Positions 43,655-52,844 of a stretch of 64,000 nt of DNA are shown one piece after another. The stretch's first letter is position 1. Every line of letters begins with the position of its first letter. Below the pieces are notes generated by a model. It was given only the letters and a program-made list of their open reading frames with translations. It was not told the origin of the DNA and did not search any database. The translations under genes were made by a program, and so were the position numbers. Origin of the DNA: Chromatiaceae bacterium (GTDB lineage: Bacteria > Pseudomonadota > Gammaproteobacteria > Chromatiales > Chromatiaceae); NCBI GenBank assembly GCA_024235255.1, contig JACKMT010000006.1:169906-233905 (forward strand), in the 5' to 3' direction.

Positions 43655-46564
43655 TCATTCGCCATCTTTATGGTTTTGACTATTACTGGATGTAGCGTAG
43701 GGTGAATCTTTGACGTGATCGCCACCGTCTTCAGTCTTTTTATGCGGCTCTGATCGCTCATTATCTATGCCCTGCAGCTGCTGCTTAGTGCGGGGTGCCG
43801 GCGTGTCTGGTGCGCTGCTAACAACCGTTGCGGCTGCAGCCACCTCCAGCTTATCTTTGCGCAATGAGTTTGAAGCCGCTTCATTCGTCGTTACATGGGA
43901 CGGATTCGCTGCATGTGCACGAATGACAGTTGAGGCAGACGTTTCAGTCGCTTCCGATTTGCCCCGGCCGGTATGACTTTTCGCATCAATTTGTGGTAAA
44001 TCCAACGAGGCTTGTTTCGGTGCGCTTTGTCCCGAATCGGTTTGTGACTGGAGTGGATTTGGCACCGCTTCAGGTTGACGCCTATAGCTCTGGATGTTTC
44101 CGCCGGCCGATCGAACCTTGCCGGGATTACTCGATTCTGCGTCAACTGCTGCCTTATCGGATTCTTTCTGTCGAGTTTCGTCAACCGTGCCCGTATGCTG
44201 ATGTTTCAGTGCATTACCATCCGGACTCCCGGGATCACCCCTTCTTGTCTCCGTTGAGTTCGAACTATCCGTAGCCGACGCTTTATCCGCCGCTGCACCA
44301 TCATTGGTCTCTGGATTGCTATCGTTCTTTGATGTACTCGAACCCGCCCTGCGATTCCGTCGGTTCCTGCCAGCACGCTGACGCTTCTGCTGCCCCTCGG
44401 ATTCCTCTGTATTGTCCGCTGCCTCGGAAGCATCTTGTCCGGCGTTACCATCCACCGCAGTCTGGGGTGAATCATCTACTCTGCCTGTCTCCTCCTGGGC
44501 AGCGCTGGGATTCGGCTTGCGACGTCGGCGACTTCCGCCACGTCGCCCGCGGCGTGAATTGCCGGATTTACGCGTCGCCTCGTCAGTTGAATTGTCTTCA
44601 GCATCGTTTCCGGCGCTTTCAGTGGCCTCTTTTTTCTCTTGCCGTTTTTCGCTCGTTGCCACGGCAGGTTTCGCTTTTTGCGATCCATGCTCTGAGGTTG
44701 CAGTGCTCCCGGTGTTGGGAGATTGCTCACTTATCGGCGGACGCCTGCTGCCTCCCTGAACGCGCCGATCTCTCGACCTATAATCATCCGACCGTTTTTG
44801 ACCGCCAGACTCAGCGACGTTCTCTCTGTTCGGTTCATCAGACACTTTTTCCGTCTTGTTCATGAACAGCGCATTCCAGATACGGCGCACAAAGCCCGAT
44901 TCGCTCACCGTTTTCGGTTCTTCGGTTCTGGGTACCTGGCCTTGTGGTATCGGTGTTGCAGGCGCGATGCGCTTGACGGTGGGCTCTTCTATTTTTGGCT
45001 CCAGTCCCTGTTGCTGAATGGCAGCGGCGGTTTTTTTCGGATCCCGCATCAGCCGGTAGCTGGCCTCGTCATCCTGCCCGGATGAAAGGTCTTGTGAGCG
45101 GATTCGCTCGATGTTGTAGTGGGGCGTATACAGGTGAATATTCGGCACCAGGATGACGCTCACCGAGTGGCGTTGTTCAATCTCGTGAATGGCGTCTCGC
45201 TTTTCGTTGAGCAGGAAAGTCGCGGTGTCAACCGGCAACTGAGCCACGATGCGTACCGTATTCTCTTTCATCGCGTCTTCTTCAATGATGCGCAGGACAG
45301 AGAGACCGAGTGACTCAACACCTCGAATGAATCCATGCCCACTGCAACGTGGGCAAACATTCTGGCTGGATTCGCCGAGCGACGGACGCAGTCTTTGACG
45401 CGACATTTCGAGCAGCCCGAAGCGGGAAATCCTCCCCACCTGTACCCGCGCCCGGTCCTCTTTAAGCGCATCTTTCAGCCGGTTTTCAACATCCCGCTGG
45501 TTCTTTGCAGGCGACATGTCAATAAAATCAATAACAAAGAGTCCGCCCATGTCCCTCAGACGCAGTTGCCGGGCGATCTCGTCGGCAGCTTCCAGGTTGG
45601 TATTGAGTGCTGTCTCTTCAATATCGGCGCCGCGCGTCGCCCGCGAGGAGTTAATGTCGATTGATGTCAGCGCTTCGCTGTGGTCGATAACGATAGCTCC
45701 GCCGGAAGGCAGCCTCACTTCGCGCTGAAATGCTGACTCAATCTGGCTCTCGATCTGGTAGCGGCTGAAGAGCGGAACATCGTCTTCATAAAAGCGGACT
45801 TTACGCCGGTAAGCGGGCATGACCTGTTCGATGAATTCACAGGCATCGGCGAAGACCTCTTTGTCGTCGATCAAGATTTCACCGATATCCTGGCGCAGAT
45901 AGTCCCTGATCGAGCGGATAATGACATTACTTTCCTGGTATATCAGAAAGGGGGCAGATTTTTCACTGGCAGAATTTTCAATCGCTTGCCAAAGCTGCAG
46001 CAGGTAGTCCAAATCCCACTGCAGCTCTTCCGCGCTTTTACCCACTCCTGCTGTGCGGACAATCAGCCCCATTCCATCCGGTATCGTAAGACTGCTCATC
46101 GCCTCGCGAAGATCACTCCGATCCTGGCCTTCAATACGCCTGGAGACGCCGCCGGCTCTGGGATTGTTAGGCATCAGCACCAGGTAGCGGCCCGCCAGCG
46201 AAACGAATGTGGTAAGTGCTGCCCCCTTGTTTCCCCGCTCCTCTTTCTCAATCTGGATGGTAATTTCCTGCCCCTCTTTTATCGCGTCACGAATATTTAT
46301 TCGTCCGCCGCCTTCAAGGGATTTTTCAGAAAAGTAACTGCGTGATATCTCCTTAAGCGGGAGAAAACCGTGCCTTTCCGAGCCGTAATCGACAAAAGCC
46401 GCTTCTAGACTGGGCTCTACTCGTGTGATACGGCCTCTATAAACGTTTGCTTTTTTCTGCTCCCGGCCGGGAGCTTCGATATCTAGATTGAACAACTTTT
46501 GGCCATCCACGATGGCTACACGCAACTCTTCCGGCTGAGTTGCGTTGATCAGCATGCGTTTCAT
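43655..46564 (-). CDS. rne: Ribonuclease E
   Basis: RNase E is the main endonuclease of RNA decay and processing and the scaffold of the degradosome. The 969-residue protein has the N-terminal MKRMLINATQPEELRVAIVD, an S1 domain (about 38-120), and the catalytic DNase I-like region with DINSSRATRG and VIDFIDM. The Zn-link CPRCSGHG sits near residue 404. The C-terminal half (from about 520) is a low-complexity scaffold with arginine-rich RNA-binding patches (RRGRRGGSRRRRKPNP, AGRNRRNRRAG). AAGGA lies 10-11 nt before the ATG. A long, hairpin-rich leader precedes it. Confidence 0.97.
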   Translation of the reverse strand: MKRMLINATQPEELRVAIVDGQKLFNLDIEAPGREQKKANVYRGRITRVEPSLEAAFVDYGSERHGFLPLKEISRSYFSEKSLEGGGRINIRDAIKEGQEITIQIEKEERGNKGAALTTFVSLAGRYLVLMPNNPRAGGVSRRIEGQDRSDLREAMSSLTIPDGMGLIVRTAGVGKSAEELQWDLDYLLQLWQAIENSASEKSAPFLIYQESNVIIRSIRDYLRQDIGEILIDDKEVFADACEFIEQVMPAYRRKVRFYEDDVPLFSRYQIESQIESAFQREVRLPSGGAIVIDHSEALTSIDINSSRATRGADIEETALNTNLEAADEIARQLRLRDMGGLFVIDFIDMSPAKNQRDVENRLKDALKEDRARVQVGRISRFGLLEMSRQRLRPSLGESSQNVCPRCSGHGFIRGVESLGLSVLRIIEEDAMKENTVRIVAQLPVDTATFLLNEKRDAIHEIEQRHSVSVILVPNIHLYTPHYNIERIRSQDLSSGQDDEASYRLMRDPKKTAAAIQQQGLEPKIEEPTVKRIAPATPIPQGQVPRTEEPKTVSESGFVRRIWNALFMNKTEKVSDEPNRENVAESGGQKRSDDYRSRDRRVQGGSRRPPISEQSPNTGSTATSEHGSQKAKPAVATSEKRQEKKEATESAGNDAEDNSTDEATRKSGNSRRGRRGGSRRRRKPNPSAAQEETGRVDDSPQTAVDGNAGQDASEAADNTEESEGQQKRQRAGRNRRNRRAGSSTSKNDSNPETNDGAAADKASATDSSNSTETRRGDPGSPDGNALKHQHTGTVDETRQKESDKAAVDAESSNPGKVRSAGGNIQSYRRQPEAVPNPLQSQTDSGQSAPKQASLDLPQIDAKSHTGRGKSEATETSASTVIRAHAANPSHVTTNEAASNSLRKDKLEVAAAATVVSSAPDTPAPRTKQQLQGIDNERSEPHKKTEDGGDHVKDSPYATSSNSQNHKDGE

Positions 46565-46923
46565 ATTGTGTTTTATCCTTCAGCGCACTTCGCATCTTCG
46601 GGTGTGCCTCAACAGAACACCCGGGTAGGCGCGTGGCATGTCAGCCATTACTCCGGGGCACTCTGCCAATCACCGGGAGCTGTGGTGGGCACGCTTGAGC
46701 CCGCTTTGCGGAGCGTGTGCCGCACGGTGGCTCTACCAGATCGAGTACGCGGTAATTTCTTGATTTTTCGTAATATGCATACGAAAAAACAGAAGCTTCT
46801 TTCAACAACGACCTATAGCCGAACTTCAGATTATCCCGACGGTTCAGCGTTATAAGTTACCTGTCAGGCGGGCCCAAGCCTGATTATTTCCGCCTCCGAG
46901 GCCAATCACAAACGGAGTACGGT
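46565..46923 (-). promoter_or_regulatory. Probable rne 5' leader/divergent control region
   Basis: This gene-free stretch lies upstream of rne on the minus strand. Its rne-proximal 180 bp is G+C-rich with self-complementary pieces (for example GGGTGT near 46597 against ACACCC near 46618). The farther half is A+T-rich. In Escherichia coli the long rne leader folds into hairpins through which RNase E autoregulates its own mRNA; a similar role is inferred from position. A TTGAAA near 46800 on the minus strand may be a -35, but the -10 is poor. Confidence 0.4.
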
Positions 46924-47004
46924 ATGCAAAATTCTTTACTCAAGTATGCGCTGAATGAACTCAACAATATGCTGTCGGTGAAACGCATCGCGCTAAAAGT
47001 ATAG
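46924..47004 (+). CDS. Possible 26-codon small protein or leader peptide upstream of rluC
   Basis: An ATG with GGAG 6 nt upstream (46914-46917) opens a 26-residue frame, MQNSLLKYALNELNNMLSVK followed by RIALKV, ending 44 nt before rluC. The peptide is amphipathic with a basic C terminus. No known leader peptide is recognised. The ribosome site is better than that of rluC itself. It could be a small protein, a translational leader or chance. Confidence 0.35.
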   Translation: MQNSLLKYALNELNNMLSVKRIALKV

Positions 47005-47048
47005 CTTTGTTGTGCAGGAGCATCAATTCCGGTGTGAGCTGTTATCAT

Positions 47049-48002
47049 ATGCAAATGTCAGAAAGTGAACAGAAAAAGTCATCCGTACGAATTCTCCGAG
47101 TCGAGCCTGGGCACGCGGGGCAGAGAATCGATAATTTTCTCATCAACGTGTTGAAAGGAGTACCCAAGAGCTACGTCTATCGGATAATCCGGCGCGGAGA
47201 AGTTAGGGTGAATAGAGGAAGAAAGCAGGCCAGTTACCGTATTCAGGCAGATGACATGGTGCGAATTCCGCCGCTTAGCTTGCTCGAGCGGCAGGAGGTT
47301 AACCCCGATGTGCGTTTGTTGCAGCGCTTGGCACCAGCCATTTTGTACCGGGATGATCGATTTCTGGTGCTTAATAAAGAAACGGGACTTGCCGTGCATG
47401 GTGGCAGCGGGATGCAGTACGGCGCCATCGAAGCATTGCGGGCGCTGTTTCCTGAGGAGAGGGAGTTGGAACTCGTCCATCGACTGGACCGGGATACCTC
47501 CGGTTGTCTGTTGATTAGCAGGCGCCGCAGTGCGTTACGCGTATTGCATGAATTGTTGCGCAATAATCGGATTGACAAGCGCTATCTTGCACTGGTCGAG
47601 GGTAGTTGGCGAAATGACCATGTGGAGGTAGAGCAGCCGTTACGCAAGAACACACTGCAGAGCGGTGAGCGAGTCGTCCGGGTCGACCCGGCGGGCAAAC
47701 CGGCACTTACCCGCTTCAAAGTCCGCCGGCGATTCAACGGCTGCATGCTGGTGGAGGCTCAGCTTGTGACCGGCCGTACCCATCAGATCCGGGTCCACGC
47801 TGCGCATCTGGGAACGCCGATACTCGGTGATGAAAAGTACGGTGATAACGAGAGCAACAGGCGTTTGCGCGAGCTTGGTCTCAAACGTCTATTTCTGCAC
47901 GCTGAATCCCTGCGCTTCCGCTGGCCGGAAACCTCAACCGATATTGTGATTACAGCCCCGCTCGAACCGGCCTTACAGACACTGTTGGAGCGATTGCCGT
48001 GA
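47049..48002 (+). CDS. rluC: 23S rRNA pseudouridine synthase RluC
   Basis: RluC makes pseudouridine 955, 2504 and 2580 in 23S rRNA. The product of about 317 residues has an N-terminal S4 RNA-binding domain (GQRIDNFLINVLKGVPKSYVYRI). The catalytic core contains VHRLDRDTSGCLL with the catalytic Asp, and GRTHQIRVHAAHLGTPILGD. Divergence from rne is the usual gammaproteobacterial layout. Starts at 47049 and 47055 are both possible; neither has a clear ribosome site. Confidence 0.94.
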   Translation: MQMSESEQKKSSVRILRVEPGHAGQRIDNFLINVLKGVPKSYVYRIIRRGEVRVNRGRKQASYRIQADDMVRIPPLSLLERQEVNPDVRLLQRLAPAILYRDDRFLVLNKETGLAVHGGSGMQYGAIEALRALFPEERELELVHRLDRDTSGCLLISRRRSALRVLHELLRNNRIDKRYLALVEGSWRNDHVEVEQPLRKNTLQSGERVVRVDPAGKPALTRFKVRRRFNGCMLVEAQLVTGRTHQIRVHAAHLGTPILGDEKYGDNESNRRLRELGLKRLFLHAESLRFRWPETSTDIVITAPLEPALQTLLERLP

Positions 48003-48122
48003 AGCACCTCTACGATCCGGAATATCTTGTGAAGTCGCATCTTGAGTTACTGAAAAAAGTTCTTAATCACAACTCCTTAACGATATCTTTCATCAACTTG
48101 CGCGGTTCTGATTGGTTTTGAG

Positions 48123-48836
48123 ATGGGCGAAAAACCTGAGCTTCTGATTTTTGATTGGGACGGAACCCTTATGGATTCCGAGGCCCGCATCGTGGCTTGT
48201 ATGCAAGCTGCGGCATCCGATCTAAAGTTTATCGTTCCAGATCCCGACAATATCAGAAATATCATAGGGTTGGGGCTAATGGAGGCAATTGCTACACTTT
48301 TACCTGAGCTGGATATGGGCAGAGTAGTTGCGATGTCGGAGCGTTATCGCCACCATTTTCTGCGCGAAAATGAAACACCATCGTCCCTCTTTCCCGGTGC
48401 AGGCGAGACCATCAGGGAGCTGGCCAGATCGGGTTATCTATTGGCTGTTGCAACGGGTAAAGGCAGGCGTGGGCTTGATCTGGTGTTGGAAGCCACCGGT
48501 TTATCAGACTGTTTTCAAACCACTAGATGTGCTGATGAAACACTTTCTAAACCTCATCCGGAGATGCTATTCCAAATACTGGATCAACTAAATGTGTCTC
48601 CGGAACGGGCGCTAATGATAGGTGATACCGAATACGATCTGCAGATGGCCAGAAATGCAGGTGTCAGAAGCGTGGCAGTCAGCTATGGTGTACATCCCCT
48701 GGCGCGACTGCTCGCGCATGACCCGGTATTTTGTCTGCACGATATTCGAGAGATCTGCGAACGTCTTGAAGAGATCGGAACGATTGAGACTACCTCGTCG
48801 AATAAATGCCTGAACGATTCAACAGAGCCGGAATGA
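48123..48836 (+). CDS. HAD-family hydrolase (phosphoglycolate phosphatase-like)
   Basis: The 237-residue protein has haloacid dehalogenase motifs: I, FDWDGTLMDSE (residues 8-18) with the nucleophile Asp; II, AVATGKGR; III, the Lys in SKPHPEM; and IV, IGDTEYDLQMA. A helical cap lies between motifs I and II. It is the subfamily IA protein regularly found between rluC and sppA, annotated as phosphoglycolate phosphatase-like. The true substrate is uncertain. It is followed by sppA 35 bp later. Confidence 0.9.
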   Translation: MGEKPELLIFDWDGTLMDSEARIVACMQAAASDLKFIVPDPDNIRNIIGLGLMEAIATLLPELDMGRVVAMSERYRHHFLRENETPSSLFPGAGETIRELARSGYLLAVATGKGRRGLDLVLEATGLSDCFQTTRCADETLSKPHPEMLFQILDQLNVSPERALMIGDTEYDLQMARNAGVRSVAVSYGVHPLARLLAHDPVFCLHDIREICERLEEIGTIETTSSNKCLNDSTEPE

Positions 48837-48871
48837 ATGGTTAAAATAGTTTAATAAATACGGTATATTGC

Positions 48872-49861
48872 ATGATTTTTAATAGAAAAGAGATTAATAA
48901 CGGACACGACGATTTTCCTGCTTCGGGATGGGAACGTGAATTGTTGAGAGAGTTGGCTACCGCCTCTTTCAAAGAGCAGCGCAAAGCCCGCCGTTGGAGT
49001 ATTTTTTTCAAGTTGTTCGCGTTTGCTTATCTGACCGTGCTGCTGATGTTATGGCTGCCGGAAAAACTTCCTGATGCCAGCCTCAAACCAAGCGGCAAAC
49101 ACACCGCGGTGATCGAAGTGAAAGGCGTAATTGCATCAGACACGGAGGCTAGCGCGGACAAGATAATCGGCAGTCTGCGCAAGGCTTTCGAAGATGAAAA
49201 AACCAAAGGTGTGATCTTGCGCATCAACAGTCCCGGAGGCAGTCCAGTTCAGTCAGGGTATATCAATGACGAAATCAACCGGCTGAAGAAGCAATATCCG
49301 GATACTCCCGTGTACGCCGTGGTGACAGACCTGTGTGCTTCCGGTGGTTATTACATAGCCGTTGCTGCCGACAAAATTTATGTCGATAAGGCGAGTATTG
49401 TCGGTTCCATCGGGGTGTTGATGAATGGCTTCGGTTTTGTCGGGAGTATGGAGAAGCTGGGCGTGGAACGCCGCCTTTTAACGGCAGGGGAAAATAAAGC
49501 GATCTTCGATCCTTTTTCGCCACTGAAACCCAACGATATGATTCACATGAGAAAGATGCTGGATCGCGTGCACAGGCAGTTCATCGACACGGTAAAAGCA
49601 GGCAGGGGGGAGCGTTTACAGGAGAGCGAGGAGATTTTCAGCGGACTTTTCTGGACCGGAGAAGAGAGTATCAAGCTTGGACTCGCGGATGAATTGGGTA
49701 GCAGCAGTTATGTCGCCCGTGAAGTGATCGGCGCTGAAAATTTAGTGGATTTTACCGATAAAGAGGATCTGCTGGAACGATTTGCCAAACGCCTCGGTGC
49801 CGGCACCGTGGCAAGCTTGTCCAGATTGATGGACACCATGTCGGCGCCCATGTTGCGCTGA
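48872..49861 (+). CDS. sppA: Signal peptide peptidase SppA, short S49 form
   Basis: This is a membrane-anchored serine protease that degrades cleaved signal peptides. The 329-residue single-domain S49 protein has one transmembrane helix (about 43-63), ILRINSPGGSPVQSG, and the nucleophile Ser157 in DLCASGGYYIAVAADKIY. Lys209 in AGENKAIFDPF is the probable general base. SIVGSIGVLM is another conserved box. It is about half the length of the double-domain Escherichia coli SppA and should assemble as an octamer. Confidence 0.92.
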   Translation: MIFNRKEINNGHDDFPASGWERELLRELATASFKEQRKARRWSIFFKLFAFAYLTVLLMLWLPEKLPDASLKPSGKHTAVIEVKGVIASDTEASADKIIGSLRKAFEDEKTKGVILRINSPGGSPVQSGYINDEINRLKKQYPDTPVYAVVTDLCASGGYYIAVAADKIYVDKASIVGSIGVLMNGFGFVGSMEKLGVERRLLTAGENKAIFDPFSPLKPNDMIHMRKMLDRVHRQFIDTVKAGRGERLQESEEIFSGLFWTGEESIKLGLADELGSSSYVAREVIGAENLVDFTDKEDLLERFAKRLGAGTVASLSRLMDTMSAPMLR

Positions 49862-49908
49862 GTTTTCCGCGTCTTGATAACCATTCTCTTTCAAGGAGTT
49901 GCCGGCAC

Positions 49909-50565
49909 ATGTTGAAAAACGGAGTGCTGTTGCTGTTTTCGTTTTTCTTCCTTTCCGGCACCGCGATGGGCCTGGAGGTCGGAATAACCCGCGAGATCGG
50001 GGAGTTCGCGGTACAGCACGGCGGGCAAGAGATACACATTATCAGGAATCAGGACACGGAGGCGATGATATCGCCGGACTTTGCACGAACTTCACGGCCC
50101 TGCCCGCCGTTTTGCGCGCAGCCGATGAGTGCAGCCGAAGGGGTTGATACCATCGGTGAGATCGAATTGGTTCAGTTCATGCAGACGCAATTGAAGGACG
50201 GCTCCGGTGTTTTGGTTGATGCCCGTACTCCGGATTGGCACGCAAGAGGTACCATTCCCGGGTCGATAAACATCCCTTTCAACCAGTTGAACAGTGCACA
50301 GGGCGCCGACGATCTGACCCTCGAGGATTCGTTGGCACGGCTCGGCGTCATACGGCCATCTGAAGCTTGGGATTTTTCCAACGCCAAAACAGTGGTTCTG
50401 TGGTGCAATGGACCTTGGTGCGGACAGTCGCCGACTGCTATTCAGGGTATGCGAAGCCTAGGGTATCCAGCTGAAAAGATACGCTATTATCGTGGCGGAC
50501 TGCAGCTTTGGCTGATGTTCGGGCTGCCAGTAGTCTATCCTGACGGGCGCCTCAGGGAGGAGTGA
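49909..50565 (+). CDS. Periplasmic rhodanese-domain protein
   Basis: The 218-residue protein has a signal peptide (hydrophobic 6-20) and an unassigned segment with a Cys-Pro-Pro-Phe-Cys patch (RPCPPFCAQPMSAAEGV). A C-terminal rhodanese domain follows: VLVDARTPDWHARGTIPGSINIPF and the active-site loop VLWCNGPWCGQSPTA, with the catalytic Cys followed by a second Cys five residues on. Such proteins move sulfur or act on thiols. AAGGAG lies upstream of the ATG. It is convergent with epd. Confidence 0.87.
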   Translation: MLKNGVLLLFSFFFLSGTAMGLEVGITREIGEFAVQHGGQEIHIIRNQDTEAMISPDFARTSRPCPPFCAQPMSAAEGVDTIGEIELVQFMQTQLKDGSGVLVDARTPDWHARGTIPGSINIPFNQLNSAQGADDLTLEDSLARLGVIRPSEAWDFSNAKTVVLWCNGPWCGQSPTAIQGMRSLGYPAEKIRYYRGGLQLWLMFGLPVVYPDGRLREE

Positions 50566-50579
50566 GAATCCGCCCCTGT

Positions 50580-51596
50580 TCACTCCGCCTCCATCATTGC
50601 AATAGCGGTGTCGAGCATGCGGTTCGCGTAACCCCATTCATTGTCAAACCAGGTAACGACTTTGACCATACACCGGTTGCAGACCTGGGTTTGGTTGGCA
50701 TCGACAATCGAAGAGCTCGGGTCGTGGTTAAAGTCAGCGGAAACCAGCAACTCATCACTAAAACCGAGTACTCTTCCCGGGTAGAGAAGAGAAGCACTTC
50801 TGAGTGCATTGTTCACCTCTCTGCGATTGCAGGATTTCTCCACTTTAACAGTCAGGTCCATCATAGAGACATTTATTGTGGGTACGCGGATTGCCTGAGC
50901 GGTGACTTTGCCCGTCAATTCGGGCAGGATTCGCGCTATGCCTTTTGCCAGTTCGGTTTCCACTGGAATAATGGATTGCAGCGCAGAACGGGTTTTCCTT
51001 AGATCCTTATCATAGGCGTCAATCACCGGCTGATCGTGCATAGCCGAATGGATGGTCGTGATCATCGCGCATTCGATGCCAAAGTGCTGTTCCAGCGTAT
51101 TAAGCACCGGAATTATGCCGTTAGTGGTGCACGAGGCGTTGGATACAATCCGGTGACGGTTGGTAAGTTGTGCATGATTGACACCGAAAACAACAGTGGC
51201 ATCCACATCAGCTTCCGCAGGATGAGAGAAGAGTACTTTTTGGGCACCACCGGCAAAGTGAAGCGCGGCATCTGCTCTGCTTTTGAATACGCCGGTGCAC
51301 TCCATTACCAGAGCCACGCCGAGCGCTTTCCAAGGTAGGCGTGTCGGATCGGATTCGGAGAAAACTGCGATCTGCTCTCCGTCAATCACCAGTTTTTGCT
51401 TCTCTTTAGTCACCTTGGCAGAGAATCGTCCATGGGTGGTATCGTATTTTGTCAGATGGGCAACATTCGCCAGGTCGGCAAGTTCATTGATGGCGACAAT
51501 TTGGAGTTTGGACCGATAGTACTCGGATTCAAAAAGCGCCCGCAGAATACAGCGGCCGATCCGGCCATAGCCGTTGATTGCAATTTTCGATTTCAT
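50580..51596 (-). CDS. epd: D-erythrose-4-phosphate dehydrogenase (Epd), GAPDH family
   Basis: Epd oxidises erythrose 4-phosphate to 4-phosphoerythronate for DXP-dependent vitamin B6 synthesis. The 338-residue protein has the N-terminal INGYGRIGR, and NELADL after the second NAD strand, which is typical of Epd rather than GAPDH. The catalytic Cys156 (SNASCTTNG) and His183 (TTIHSAMHDQ) are present, along with VSADFNHDPSSSIVD and WFDNEWGYANRM. The HSAMHDQ motif and the length favour Epd over glycolytic GapA. Earlier starts at 51611 or 51623 are possible, but the conserved sequence begins at 51596. pdxJ, a later gene of the same pathway, lies in this window. Confidence 0.88.
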   Translation of the reverse strand: MKSKIAINGYGRIGRCILRALFESEYYRSKLQIVAINELADLANVAHLTKYDTTHGRFSAKVTKEKQKLVIDGEQIAVFSESDPTRLPWKALGVALVMECTGVFKSRADAALHFAGGAQKVLFSHPAEADVDATVVFGVNHAQLTNRHRIVSNASCTTNGIIPVLNTLEQHFGIECAMITTIHSAMHDQPVIDAYDKDLRKTRSALQSIIPVETELAKGIARILPELTGKVTAQAIRVPTINVSMMDLTVKVEKSCNRREVNNALRSASLLYPGRVLGFSDELLVSADFNHDPSSSIVDANQTQVCNRCMVKVVTWFDNEWGYANRMLDTAIAMMEAE

Positions 51597-52090
51597 GCTG
51601 GGAGTAAACATTGTGGTGTGCACAGGAGTGGGTTGGTCATTATTGCGACTTCAATTTAAAGCATTGATGTTATGAAGTGGTTGGCAGCAAATCAATGAAG
51701 GGCAGATCTAATGCCGATAAAGATCGTCCGCTCTGGGTTTCTGCGAATGGCGCAACGGGTTTGCTGTCTCTGCTAATGCCTATAAATCCTGGTATCCGGC
51801 GAAAATGAGGGAGTGGCGCCAGCGTCGTACTGCAAGTTATTCAGAAATACCCCGCCAATTGCGGCGGGAATAGAATTATGGGTTTTCCAATGAGGAAAAG
51901 TGTAATTCTCCCCCTTTTTATCGTCAGCAAGGTTTTCTACCTCGGTGCCGATTCAAGCTTGATTTATCAGGATTAAGCTATTGATAATTATCAGAAAAAA
52001 TAAATCGTAATAAATAGATGTGCTAAACTCTCACAAGTTGATTCTAACACGGCACGATATAGTGCGCGAAATGCAAAAGGAGAGAATAAA
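51597..52090. other. Intergenic region between epd and elbB
   Basis: No credible coding sequence was found. A 6-bp GC hairpin (CCCGCC 51851-51856 with GGCGGG 51863-51868) lacks a T run. An FNR-like palindrome lies at 51981-51994. TATAGT at 52058-52063 is a candidate -10 for elbB without a well-spaced -35. Confidence 0.45.
51981..51994. promoter_or_regulatory. FNR/CRP-family-like palindrome upstream of elbB
   Basis: TTGAT-AATT-ATCAG matches nine of ten positions of the FNR half-sites TTGAT-N4-ATCAA. It lies about 100 bp before the elbB start. The A+T-rich palindrome could also be read as a partial Fur site. Confidence 0.35.
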
Positions 52091-52747
52091 GTGGAACAAA
52101 AACAGGTCGCAGTGGTGCTCTCGGGATGCGGTGTTTACGATGGTAGTGAAATTCATGAAGCGGTGCTGACATTACTGGCAATTGACCAGCAGGGAGCGGC
52201 GTACCAATGTTTTGCCCCCGACATCATTCAGCACCATGTGATAAATCACCTCACCGGAGAGGCATCCGATGAAGTCAGAAACGTACTTGTGGAGTCGGCT
52301 AGATTGGCTCGCGGGAATATCGAGCCCTTGTCCAAGTTCGATGCGGATGCATTTGATGCAGTTATATTTCCTGGAGGTTTTGGTGCGGCCAAGAACCTCT
52401 CATCCTTTGCCTTCGAGGGAGCGGATTGTTCGGTTGATGGAGGCGTAGCCTCTGCGGTAAAGGCGATGCTCGACCGGGGCAAGCCAATTGGCGCGCTGTG
52501 CATCGCTCCCGCGGTTATGGCAAAGATCCTCCCGGGAGCCAAAGTGACGATCGGAGCGGATGCGGCGACGGCCGCAGCAATCGAGGCCATGGGCGGCAAG
52601 CATCAGCGTAGCGGCCACGGGGAGGTGGTTGTGGACGAAGCGAATAATCTGGTCACCTCTCCCTGCTATATGCTGGAAGCAACGGTAGGTCAGATCGCGG
52701 AAGATGCGGCGAAAACAGTGGCGGAGGTTCTCAGTCGGACCCGCTGA
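52091..52747 (+). CDS. elbB: Isoprenoid biosynthesis glyoxalase ElbB
   Basis: The 218-residue protein is a DJ-1/PfpI-superfamily member of the ElbB type (SCRP-27A). Features are VVLSGCGVYDGSEIHEAVLTL at the N terminus, FDAVIFPGGFGAAKNLSSFA, and the nucleophile elbow GALCIAPAVMAK with the conserved Cys near residue 138. Escherichia coli ElbB has weak glyoxalase activity and has been linked to isoprenoid synthesis. The GTG start has AAGGAGA about 8 nt upstream. Confidence 0.93.
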   Translation: MEQKQVAVVLSGCGVYDGSEIHEAVLTLLAIDQQGAAYQCFAPDIIQHHVINHLTGEASDEVRNVLVESARLARGNIEPLSKFDADAFDAVIFPGGFGAAKNLSSFAFEGADCSVDGGVASAVKAMLDRGKPIGALCIAPAVMAKILPGAKVTIGADAATAAAIEAMGGKHQRSGHGEVVVDEANNLVTSPCYMLEATVGQIAEDAAKTVAEVLSRTR

Positions 52748-52773
52748 ACGCTGGTCCGGTTTGTTTCAAATAG

Positions 52774-52793
52774 CTAATCTGACTGAAGATTAG
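52774..52793. repeat. Inverted repeat upstream of the TPR lipoprotein gene
   Basis: CTAATCT and AGATTAG are perfect 7-bp arms around a 6-nt spacer. They are followed 2 bp later by TACAAT (52796-52801), a possible -10. With no T run it looks more like an operator than a terminator. Confidence 0.35.
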
Positions 52794-52844
52794 TGTACAA
52801 TCGGCCGCTTGTTTTTCAGTTAACGTGGTGGAGTATTAATAGGG

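Noticed and set aside
50580..51596. Glycolytic glyceraldehyde-3-phosphate dehydrogenase (gapA)
   Set aside because: NELAD after the NAD fold and HSAMHDQ near the active site favour erythrose-4-phosphate dehydrogenase.
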